Part shown: in pieces, positions 19,208-23,700 of the stretch | Position numbering within the stretch: position 1 is the stretch's first letter | Layout: every line of letters begins with the position of its first letter | Virus record (IMG/VR): IMGVR_UViG_3300027816_000409 | Span: 1-23,700 of that record | Length of the DNA: 23,700 nt | Reading direction: 5' to 3' (one strand) | Origin: a virus | The notes under the pieces: model-generated | What the model saw: only the letters and a program-made list of their open reading frames with translations | Told to the model about the DNA's origin: nothing | Database searches by the model: none | Position numbers and translations under genes: made by a program

Positions 19208-19777
19208 ATGTTTGATATGTTTAATAGAGTAATCTCACAACGAGGTTACACAAGATACCTAGAAATCGGTGTTAGTAATGGTGGAACATTCTACAACATA
19301 GAATGTCAAGTAAAGCATGGTGTGGATCCTAATAATAAGGATATGCTTTACCCCATTACATCCGATGAGTTTTTTGAAAACTGTAATCAAACATATGATA
19401 TAGTTTTTATTGATGGTGACCACGAGTGTAATCAAGTCTTACGAGACATTGATAATAGTATTAAACACTTGTCACCAAATGGTATTATCTTTATTCACGA
19501 TACAAAGCCGCACACGGAGTTGATGCAACAATCACCGATGCCCAACAATCTTTGTGAAAGAGGATTGTGGACTGGTGATGTGTGGAAAGCTATCGCAAAG
19601 TTTAGAAACACAAGAAAAGATTTTACAGTTAGAACATTTGACATAGAACTTGGATTGACTATATTAGAACGTGGTGAGGGAACGCTGATAGAAATACCAG
19701 ATGAACTCACTTATGATTGGTACTTGACAAATCAAGATTATGTGTTAAATTTAATTCCGTACAATACGGGCCTGTAG
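19208..19777 (+). CDS. Class I SAM-dependent methyltransferase
   Basis: A 189-residue protein of the Methyltransf_24 type. The SAM-binding glycine loop is YLEIGVSNGGTF (about residues 17-28), followed by the acidic loop VDPNN and the DxxFIDGDHE segment around residue 70, then LSPNGIIFIHDTKPH. These enzymes often methylate sugars in phage and bacterial glycan clusters, which would fit the other glycosyltransferases and sulfotransferase-like proteins (inference). The ATG at 19208 follows TTGGAGAA. The last 10 bases, including the stop, are also the first 10 of tRNA-Ala, so the two products overlap. Confidence 0.87.
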   Translation: MFDMFNRVISQRGYTRYLEIGVSNGGTFYNIECQVKHGVDPNNKDMLYPITSDEFFENCNQTYDIVFIDGDHECNQVLRDIDNSIKHLSPNGIIFIHDTKPHTELMQQSPMPNNLCERGLWTGDVWKAIAKFRNTRKDFTVRTFDIELGLTILERGEGTLIEIPDELTYDWYLTNQDYVLNLIPYNTGL

Positions 19778-19840
19778 CTCAGCTGGGAGAGCGCCTGATT
19801 TGCATTCAGGAGGTCATCGGTTCGATCCCGTTCAGGTCCA
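19768..19840 (+). tRNA. tRNA-Ala (anticodon TGC)
   Basis: Acceptor GGGCCTG/CAGGTCC with the G3-U70 pair, anticodon loop TTTGCAT on CCTGA/TCAGG, T-loop TTCGATC, discriminator A. The acceptor stem is identical to that of the tmRNA. The gene overlaps the methyltransferase end by 10 bases. Confidence 0.95.
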
Positions 19841-19845
19841 TAGTT

Positions 19846-19919
19846 GGGTGGTTAGCTCAGTTGGTTAGAGCATCTCGTTTACACCGAGAGGGTCGGGGGT
19901 TCGAGTCCCTCACTACCCA
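19846..19919 (+). tRNA. tRNA-Val (anticodon TAC)
   Basis: Acceptor GGGTGGT/ACTACCC, anticodon loop TTTACAC on TCTCG/CGAGA, T-loop TTCGAGT, discriminator A. It reads GUA and GUG, perhaps all GUN. Confidence 0.94.
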
Positions 19920-19939
19920 TTTACCATAAGGAGGTTATT

Positions 19940-20164
19940 ATGAAAGCACGTGTAGTTGAAATGTTACGAACACAAGCGGAAGCAGAACGCCAGAAGGCGT
20001 TACTTTCACTCGAATTGTTGATGGATTATTCCGCTGGTATTGGTGACCATTCCACCGGCGATTTTTATAAGAACGCAGAAGAAGCATTACAAATGCTTGT
20101 TGATGCAGACGATAAGTTAGAAGCTCTTGACCGTTACTTTGGTGGTGACGTAATCGCAGAATAA
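19940..20164 (+). CDS. Hypothetical helical protein, 74 residues
   Basis: It starts after AAGGAGG. The whole protein is helical (KARVVEMLRTQAEAERQKALLSLELLMDY, then FYKNAEEALQMLVDADDKLEALDRY), with an acidic second half, suggesting a small helix bundle. There are no cysteines or membrane segments. It lies between tRNA-Val and tRNA-Gly(TCC) and is likely co-transcribed. No family is recognised. Confidence 0.65.
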   Translation: MKARVVEMLRTQAEAERQKALLSLELLMDYSAGIGDHSTGDFYKNAEEALQMLVDADDKLEALDRYFGGDVIAE

Positions 20165-20172
20165 AAGTAGTC

Positions 20173-20244
20173 GCGGGTGTCGTATAACGGCTATTACCCC
20201 AGCCTTCCAAGCTGGTGACGAGGGTTCGACTCCCTCTACCCGCT
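20173..20244 (+). tRNA. tRNA-Gly (anticodon TCC)
   Basis: Acceptor GCGGGTG/TACCCGC, anticodon loop CTTCCAA on CCAGC/GCTGG, T-arm GAGGG-TTCGACT-CCCTC, discriminator T. It reads GGA and GGG. It is a well-formed tRNA, in contrast to the degenerate Gly(TCC)-like gene at 23094. Confidence 0.93.
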
Positions 20245-20248
20245 CTTT

Positions 20249-20332
20249 GCTCTTGTGACGGAACCGGCAGACGTAGCGGACTCAAAATCCGCCGCCCTCA
20301 AAGGCGTGTGGGTTCGACTCCCACCGAGAGCA
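20249..20332 (+). tRNA. tRNA-Leu (anticodon CAA)
   Basis: Class II tRNA. Acceptor GCTCTTG/CGAGAGC, anticodon loop CTCAAAA on GCGGA/TCCGC, variable arm GCCCTCAAAGGC, T-loop TTCGACT, discriminator A. It reads UUG. Confidence 0.95.
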
Positions 20333-20335
20333 TAA

Positions 20336-20408
20336 CGGGGAGTAGCTCAGTTGGTAGAGTGCACGCTTTGGGAGCGTGATGTCGCAGGTTCGAGTCCTGT
20401 CTCCCCGA
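20336..20408 (+). tRNA. tRNA-Pro (anticodon TGG)
   Basis: Acceptor CGGGGAG/CTCCCCG, anticodon loop TTTGGGA on CACGC/GCGTG, T-arm GCAGG-TTCGAGT-CCTGT, discriminator A. It reads CCA and CCG, perhaps all CCN. Confidence 0.95.
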
Positions 20409-20424
20409 CTAACAAGGAGAATAT

Positions 20425-20745
20425 ATGAAAGTGGTAGAAGAATATTTTGATGCATTCGTCAATAAAGATTTAATAAGACTATCAGAACTTTATAGTGATG
20501 ATATTGTCTTATCTGAATGGGATGAAAATGTTTTCGCTGGTAAAGAAGCCGTATTACAAGCCAACGCAGATTTATTCAATAAGTTTGAGAAAATTGGTAT
20601 ACTTGTAAAAGCACGTGGAGAAAGTGGAAATATTTCATTAAACGAAATAATCGTAAATCTAGACGATGTATCAGTAAAAGTGGTTGATAGCATAACTGTT
20701 GTAGATGAAAAAATAGTTTATATAATGGCATATCGTGGATTCTAA
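20425..20745 (+). CDS. NTF2-like (SnoaL-type) protein
   Basis: A 106-residue protein with the SnoaL/ketosteroid-isomerase-like (NTF2) pattern: helix VVEEYFDAFVNKDLIRLSELYSDDIVLSEW, then FAGKEAVLQANADLFNKF, then strands ending in DEKIVYIMAYRGF. The family forms cone-shaped dimers around a pocket and includes isomerases and binding proteins, so a specific reaction cannot be named. AAGGAGA precedes the ATG. It follows tRNA-Pro and precedes a spacer with a TATTTATA motif and the sulfotransferase-like pair. Confidence 0.78.
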   Translation: MKVVEEYFDAFVNKDLIRLSELYSDDIVLSEWDENVFAGKEAVLQANADLFNKFEKIGILVKARGESGNISLNEIIVNLDDVSVKVVDSITVVDEKIVYIMAYRGF

Positions 20746-20804
20746 TACCAAAAAGATATTTATATTGTAATACGGTTCTGTAAATTTACACAAGAGAAAA
20801 ATAT

Positions 20805-21497
20805 ATGAAATATGCAGTTTTTTCAACTTACAGAACAGCTAGTACTCTTATGCATGAAATAATAAGAAATCATTTCAGCATAACAGATTTGGGTGAGTTA
20901 ACAGGTCATATTCCTGCCGATAAGAGAAGTGATGAAACACTTCGTCACGGATGGTTAGCTGAACAACTAGCTTTAGAAGATTACGTTGTAAAATTATTTT
21001 CATATGATTTTACAATCTCTGGATATTATTTTAATAGATCAACTTTTGATTGGTCTATATTTGATAAAATAGTACTTAGTACAAGAGCAAATGTAACTGA
21101 CCAAATGTGCAGTGTCTATTATATGAAACCATGGTTACCACCGTCTGACCAAACACATCCGTTTCCAGCAGACCCTACACCAGAAGCTATAGATTTTACA
21201 AATGCGGGTTGGAATGCTCAACTTGAAAGACAAAGAAATGGACTACTCAGATTTCACGAAATAAAAACTGAATTGTTAAATAATTTTCCAACAAAAGTCT
21301 GTATTGTCCCATCAGAAATATTTAGTGATCCACAAGAAACTTACTTACCAATATTAAATTCATTGACTGGTATAGAATTTATTGCATCTGACTTTTCACC
21401 TATATCACCAAACACAACTGGATTAAATTATAGAGAAAAGTATACAAACTATGATGACTTAAAGTACATCACAGATTCTTGGGGATTGCCAACATAA
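20805..21497 (+). CDS. Sulfotransferase-like P-loop protein (third of four)
   Basis: A 230-residue protein. The first strand and loop, YAVFSTYRTASTLMHEIIRNHF (residues 3-24), look like the PAPS-binding loop, and VLSTRANVTDQMCSVYYM around residue 90 occupies the place of the 3'-phosphate motif, though the usual RNPxDR is altered to TRANVTDQ. The end (INPSEIFSDPQ-like, YREKYTNYDDLKYITDSWGL) matches the next gene's YKQYFTNYNELKLFVESWNL, so the two are paralogues. The ribosome binding site is only AGAG. These are more distant from the pair at 9101 and 11605, so activity is less certain. Confidence 0.62.
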   Translation: MKYAVFSTYRTASTLMHEIIRNHFSITDLGELTGHIPADKRSDETLRHGWLAEQLALEDYVVKLFSYDFTISGYYFNRSTFDWSIFDKIVLSTRANVTDQMCSVYYMKPWLPPSDQTHPFPADPTPEAIDFTNAGWNAQLERQRNGLLRFHEIKTELLNNFPTKVCIVPSEIFSDPQETYLPILNSLTGIEFIASDFSPISPNTTGLNYREKYTNYDDLKYITDSWGLPT

Positions 21498-21516
21498 GTT
21501 AGTGTGAAGATTACGT

Positions 21517-22152
21517 ATGAGAGTAGCAGTATTTTCTACACCAAGAACTTGTAGTAGTTTGATGTGTTATATAACATCACGAAGATTTGAAATACACAAT
21601 CATCGTGAAGATGTGTATACACATTTTACACAAGGAATGCAAGAAGAAAAACTTGAATTCTTAAAAACAACAGATGGTTATGTTGTTAAATTATTTTCTA
21701 GATATTTTCATAATGATAGAAATATAAGACTGAACGATATGAACTGGAATATGTTTGACTACGTTTTTATTACTGAACGAGTCAATTTGGTAGACCAGAT
21801 GGCTAGTTTGTATCGTAGAATTTATGAAAACACAACATATATAAATTTACAAAGTAGTGAAGTATTAGAATTTTATTTACAACATAAAGAATATCTCAAA
21901 CTGTTCTACAATATAAAGACGGATATACTATCTTTACATAAGAATGCATATGTAGTAACATATGAAGGGTTACAAAATAATCCAATAAAATATTTAAATT
22001 CTGTAACAAATTTAAATTTTATAGATAGTAATATTCCACTACCAAAAGTATTTCCTGCTGTTACTCAAACCTTAATAGATTATAAACAATATTTTACAAA
22101 TTATAATGAGTTAAAATTATTTGTAGAGTCTTGGAATTTAATAAAAGATTAA
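21517..22152 (+). CDS. Sulfotransferase-like P-loop protein (fourth of four)
   Basis: A 211-residue paralogue of the gene before it: VAVFSTPRTCSSLMCYITSRRF (residues 3-24), VVKLFSRYF, FITERVNLVDQMASLYRRI and the ending YFTNYNELKLFVESWNL all align with the previous protein. The STPRTCSSL loop is a good match to sulfotransferase PAPS loops. The base composition is very AT-rich. It begins 19 bases after its neighbour. The acceptor is unknown. It is followed by the tRNA-Glu promoter. Confidence 0.65.
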   Translation: MRVAVFSTPRTCSSLMCYITSRRFEIHNHREDVYTHFTQGMQEEKLEFLKTTDGYVVKLFSRYFHNDRNIRLNDMNWNMFDYVFITERVNLVDQMASLYRRIYENTTYINLQSSEVLEFYLQHKEYLKLFYNIKTDILSLHKNAYVVTYEGLQNNPIKYLNSVTNLNFIDSNIPLPKVFPAVTQTLIDYKQYFTNYNELKLFVESWNLIKD

Positions 22153-22161
22153 TGTTGGGGC

Positions 22162-22190
22162 TTGACAAACTCAACTACCGATGTTAGATT
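22162..22190 (+). promoter_or_regulatory. Promoter for tRNA-Glu and tRNA-Ile(TAT)
   Basis: TTGACA (22162-22167), 17 bases, TAGATT (22185-22190). The start would be near 22197, 11 bases before tRNA-Glu, the same distance as at the tRNA-Lys and tRNA-Trp promoters. Confidence 0.7.
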
Positions 22191-22207
22191 ACTAGTATAA
22201 TGGTTAC

Positions 22208-22279
22208 GCCGCGTTCGTCTATCGGTTAGGACATAGCCCTTTCAAGGCTAGAAGGCGGGTTCGATTCCCGCACGCGGTA
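22208..22279 (+). tRNA. tRNA-Glu (anticodon TTC)
   Basis: Acceptor GCCGCGT/ACGCGGT, anticodon loop CTTTCAA on TAGCC/GGCTA, T-arm GCGGG-TTCGATT-CCCGC, discriminator A rather than the common G. It reads GAA and GAG. Confidence 0.94.
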
Positions 22280-22296
22280 TGAGTCAAAGGTATTAC

Positions 22297-22370
22297 CCGC
22301 GAGTAGCTAAATGGTGAAGGCAGCGGTCTTATATACCGAAGATATGGGGGTTCAAGTCCCTCCTCGCGGA
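22297..22370 (+). tRNA. tRNA-Ile (anticodon TAT)
   Basis: Acceptor CCGCGAG/CTCGCGG, anticodon loop CTTATAT on GCGGT/ACCGA (outer pair G-A), T-arm GGGGG-TTCAAGT-CCCTC, discriminator A. It reads AUA directly. Most bacteria use a CAT tRNA with lysidine for AUA, so a TAT anticodon is unusual. The D-stem is short (GCT/GGC). Confidence 0.85.
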
Positions 22371-22391
22371 CTGCTTAATTAGGAGATTTAA

Positions 22392-22484
22392 ATGCCACAT
22401 CCAAAAAAGTGCGGAAAGGGTCGTCGTAAGATTGGCTCAAAGAAACGCAACAATCGTTGGAAAAATAGAAAGCGTAAACATTAG
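22392..22484 (+). CDS. Tiny, very basic protein, 30 residues
   Basis: It starts after TAGGAGA. The protein MPHPKKCGKGRRKIGSKKRN... ends RKRKH: about half of it is Lys or Arg, with one Cys. It resembles the 36-residue protein at 18370 in style, though not in detail, and both stand next to structured RNA regions and tRNAs. An RNA-binding or ribosome-binding role is possible. Too short for a family call. Confidence 0.6.
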   Translation: MPHPKKCGKGRRKIGSKKRNNRWKNRKRKH

Positions 22485-22489
22485 TACTA

Positions 22490-22671
22490 TCCGAGGCCTT
22501 TTCCCTACCTTTCACCTCGTAAATAGCCTTCGGGCGAATGGAAAGACTTTTAAAATGATAGGGCGGGTTCTAGGGTCGTTAGGCCTAGAGACTTTTTGGC
22601 TAGTTTAGTATGGAAACTAGCAGGCGGTTTGGGGAAGCTTGACGAAGTGGTGTGTCCGCCTATATATTTTT
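22490..22671 (+). ncRNA. Candidate structured noncoding RNA, with terminator
   Basis: About 180 bases without an ORF. Stems: CGAGG (22492-22496) with CCTCG (22515-22519); alternatively CTTTC (22509-22513) with GAAAG (22541-22545) enclosing GCC-TTCG-GGC (22526-22535, a UUCG tetraloop); TCTAGG (22569-22574) with CCTAGA (22584-22589); a perfect 8-bp stem GCTAGTTT (22599-22606) with AAACTAGC (22614-22621) and a 7-base loop; and AGGCGG (22622-22627) with CCGCCT (22656-22661), followed by ATATATTTTT as a likely terminator. So many consecutive GC-rich or perfect stems suggest a functional RNA. The family is unknown. Confidence 0.6.
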
Positions 22672-22709
22672 AATGAGTGAGCTGATATCTCACAACACAT
22701 CCCCCGCAT

Positions 22710-22780
22710 TGCCCTCTCGTTCAATGGCAGGACTGCGGACTTTGGATCCGCTAATCGTGGTTCGAATCCACGGGGGGCAA
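22710..22780 (+). tRNA. tRNA-Gln (anticodon TTG)
   Basis: Acceptor TGCCCTC/GGGGGCA, anticodon loop CTTTGGA on GCGGA/TCCGC, T-arm CGTGG-TTCGAAT-CCACG, discriminator A. It reads CAA and CAG. The 40 bases before it hold only a small GTGAG/CTCAC hairpin (22676-22692). Confidence 0.94.
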
Positions 22781-22820
22781 CTCGAAGTAGGTTACATTAA
22801 CTTTTTATGGAGCGTACACA

Positions 22821-23009
22821 ATGTACAAGTTCATTCTCGCAGTCGCAGTAATCAGTCTTTCAGCATGTGCAGCAAAGGAAACACAAGGCGAAGTTGCAGC
22901 AGATAGCACTGCCGCACCGATTGTAATTACCGATTCGACTGCAAAGCTTGACACCGATTCAATCAAGTCAGCAGAAGTAAAGCCAGCAGAAGGCGAAGCA
23001 GCTAAGTAA
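22821..23009 (+). CDS. Small predicted lipoprotein, 62 residues
   Basis: A signal peptide with lipobox: MYKFILAVAVISLSAC, so cleavage is expected before Cys16. The mature part is short, Ala-, Ser-, Thr- and Asp-rich and unstructured (DSTAAPIVITDSTAKLDTDS, then KPAEGEAAK). Short lipoproteins with repeated DST motifs are common in some bacterial phyla, so this may have come from a host gene; that is inference. TGGAGCG precedes the ATG. It is followed by a structured region ending in a terminator. It may act at the outer face of the membrane in exclusion or lysis, but no direct evidence exists. Confidence 0.72.
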   Translation: MYKFILAVAVISLSACAAKETQGEVAADSTAAPIVITDSTAKLDTDSIKSAEVKPAEGEAAK

Positions 23010-23019
23010 TTTTTTAAGG

Positions 23020-23092
23020 TTTCCCACGGCGAATCTAGAAAACGGGGAAATTAAAATGGGACATACTCTTGAACGCCGGTCCCTACCTTTTT
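23020..23092 (+). ncRNA. Pair of hairpins with complementary loops, ending in a T-run
   Basis: TTTCCC (23020-23025) pairs with GGGAAA (23045-23050); GGGAC (23058-23062) pairs with GTCCC (23079-23083). The first loop has CGGCG (23027-23031) and the second CGCCG (23074-23078), which can form a five-pair all-GC loop-loop contact. The second hairpin is followed by TACCTTTTTT, so it can also act as the terminator of the lipoprotein gene. Confidence 0.5.
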
Positions 23093-23093
23093 T

Positions 23094-23164
23094 GCGGTTC
23101 TAGTGTAATAGATAGCACGGTTGGCGTCCAGCTAACAGGTCCGGTGCAACTCCGTGGAACCGCT
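23094..23164 (+). tRNA. Degenerate tRNA-like gene, nearest to tRNA-Gly (TCC)
   Basis: The acceptor GCGGTTC/GAACCGC is perfect, with T as discriminator, and the anticodon stem GTTGG/CTAAC holds loop CGTCCAG, which places TCC as anticodon. However, base 33 is G, not T. The D-loop (TAATAGATAG) lacks the GG pair. The T-loop TGCAACT has G at position 55, and its stem has a mismatch. The bases that normally lock the D- and T-loops together are therefore altered on both sides. It could be a decayed tRNA or one reshaped for another role. Confidence 0.5.
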
Positions 23165-23167
23165 CTT

Positions 23168-23203
23168 AAAGGGATTCTGTCACTTTGATGGAATCCCTTT
23201 TTA
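23168..23203 (+). terminator. Rho-independent terminator
   Basis: AAAGGGATTC (23168-23177) pairs perfectly with GAATCCCTTT (23191-23200) across a 13-base loop and is followed by TT. It ends the last tRNA transcript and lies just before the next ribosome binding site. Confidence 0.85.
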
Positions 23204-23219
23204 CCTAAAAGGAGGGTTT

Positions 23220-23351
23220 ATGCATCCAAATGAATTAAATGTATTACAAAACACCGAATTGTTTATGGAAGAAGCAACAAAGCTCGGAGAACAGTATATT
23301 GAAGCATTAAAAGAACAGATTTCTCGTCAAAAGGAAAGAAAACAGAAGTAA
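23220..23351 (+). CDS. Small helical protein, 43 residues
   Basis: It starts after AAAGGAGGG at the ATG of MHPNELNVLQNTELFMEEATKL. The rest (LGEQYIEALKEQISRQKERKQK) continues as one long amphipathic helix with a basic end, likely a coiled coil. A longer in-frame reading from 23154 would begin inside the tRNA-like gene and terminator and is rejected. The function is unknown. Confidence 0.6.
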   Translation: MHPNELNVLQNTELFMEEATKLGEQYIEALKEQISRQKERKQK

Positions 23352-23387
23352 TCTGATATTTAAGTAAGTCTATATTTTGGAGAGGTT

Positions 23388-23700
23388 ATGCAGAAACCAA
23401 CTAAATATGTAAAAGCAACATTGACAAATAGTTGTGTCCCTGCGTGTCTCGCAATGGTCACGGGTAAAACACTCACACGGGTCATCAAAGAAATTTACGA
23501 GCACTGGGAAAACGAAGGACGGTATTCGGGGATTGAAGATAATATCGTTGACCAGTATCTTTCTAAAAACGGATATGCAGTTCAACGAATCGGCCACGAA
23601 TACGAACCGAATAAGTTGTTAATTCCAAAATGGCCGGTCAAACCATTCGCTCCAATTCATATTGTAGACGTTTGGTCAAGTAATCCACCAGGAATGCACG
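23388..23700 (+). CDS. C39-like cysteine peptidase (partial, runs off the window)
   Basis: The first 104 codons of a gene with AGAGG upstream of its ATG; the end lies beyond the window. Residues 13-20 (NSCVPACL) with MVTGKTL resemble the active-site Cys region of peptidase C39-like and related papain-fold proteins (CxPACxAM). A His near the window end (PPGMH) is placed where the catalytic His follows a strand (APIHIVDVW). The region between (HWENEGRYSGIEDNIVDQYLSKNGYAVQRI) is a typical helical insert. It may process a phage protein or a peptide, but the rest of the gene is needed. Confidence 0.65.
   Translation, partial: MQKPTKYVKATLTNSCVPACLAMVTGKTLTRVIKEIYEHWENEGRYSGIEDNIVDQYLSKNGYAVQRIGHEYEPNKLLIPKWPVKPFAPIHIVDVWSSNPPGMH

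Noticed and set aside
19938-20285. 115-codon open frame on the minus strand
   Set aside because: It runs through tRNA-Gly and part of tRNA-Leu and opposite a well-started + strand gene.
12929-22780. Repeated GGTTCGAATCC-like strings as a repeat array
   Set aside because: They are the conserved T-arms of tRNA genes; no CRISPR-type regular spacing occurs.
22652-22906. 84-codon open frame across the 3' end of the candidate RNA, tRNA-Gln and the lipoprotein start
   Set aside because: It crosses a terminator and a tRNA and has no ribosome binding site.
12929-23164. A suppressor tRNA that could read the UGA at 9929
   Set aside because: None of the anticodons found is TCA, TTA or CTA, so readthrough would depend on context or the host.

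Overview
This is a dense stretch of a large tailed-phage genome, probably a myovirus distantly related to the T4-like group. Every gene I can support is on the + strand. Spacers are short, and genes are often coupled by 1-4 base overlaps. Ribosome binding sites are of the AGGAGG type. The window holds 26 normal-looking tRNA genes that together cover all 20 amino acids, one degenerate tRNA-like gene, a phage tmRNA, a homologue of T4 DsbA, an endolysin-type amidase and several nucleotide, sugar and envelope enzymes. No integrase, insertion sequence, CRISPR array or rRNA is visible. The phage DNA is AT-rich. One small gene (5797-6117) is strikingly GC-rich, which suggests (inference) a GC-richer host. 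The two lipoprotein signals suggest a host whose lipoproteins matter at the envelope, but I cannot name the host.

1-4850: the tail of an unidentified (perhaps structural) gene, a class 3 lipase, a terminator, an N-acetylmuramoyl-L-alanine amidase, a short PurA/PurZ-type adenylosuccinate synthetase, then a run of small unknown genes, several with membrane helices and coiled coils. 4850-6200: a structured leader, a zinc-ribbon protein, a small unknown gene, and a self-contained unit (promoter, 100-base leader, GC-rich gene, terminator). 6223-8411: a small gene, a GT-B glycosyltransferase and a truncated UDP-glucose-dehydrogenase-like enzyme, ended by a terminator whose loop carries the -35 box of the next promoter. 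8440-8791: tmRNA. 8833-12920: unknown genes, two sulfotransferase-like proteins, a gene pair separated only by an in-frame UGA, a zinc ribbon, a UVR-motif protein, an HNH endonuclease and an HD phosphohydrolase.

12929-23164: tRNA genes interleaved with small genes: a 2OG-Fe(II) oxygenase, a CxxCC protein, DsbA, two lipoproteins, a PspC-domain protein, a GT-A-like glycosyltransferase, a SAM methyltransferase, an NTF2-like protein, two more sulfotransferase-like proteins and two tiny, very basic proteins. Three stretches (about 18645-18850, 22490-22671, 23020-23092) lack ORFs but fold on paper into several GC-rich stems and are candidate noncoding RNAs. 23220-23700: a small helical protein and the start of a C39-like cysteine peptidase that runs off the window.

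How it fits together: the tRNAs, tmRNA, DsbA, tiny basic proteins and perhaps the structured RNAs look like a kit for keeping translation and late expression going after host takeover. The glycosyltransferases, sugar dehydrogenase, sulfotransferase-like proteins, methyltransferase and oxygenase look like a decoration or modification set. The lipase, amidase, PspC protein and lipoproteins act at the host envelope. The recurrent promoter form is TTGACA, 17 bases, then TATATT or a close variant, found ahead of the tmRNA, the GC-rich gene and several tRNA groups.
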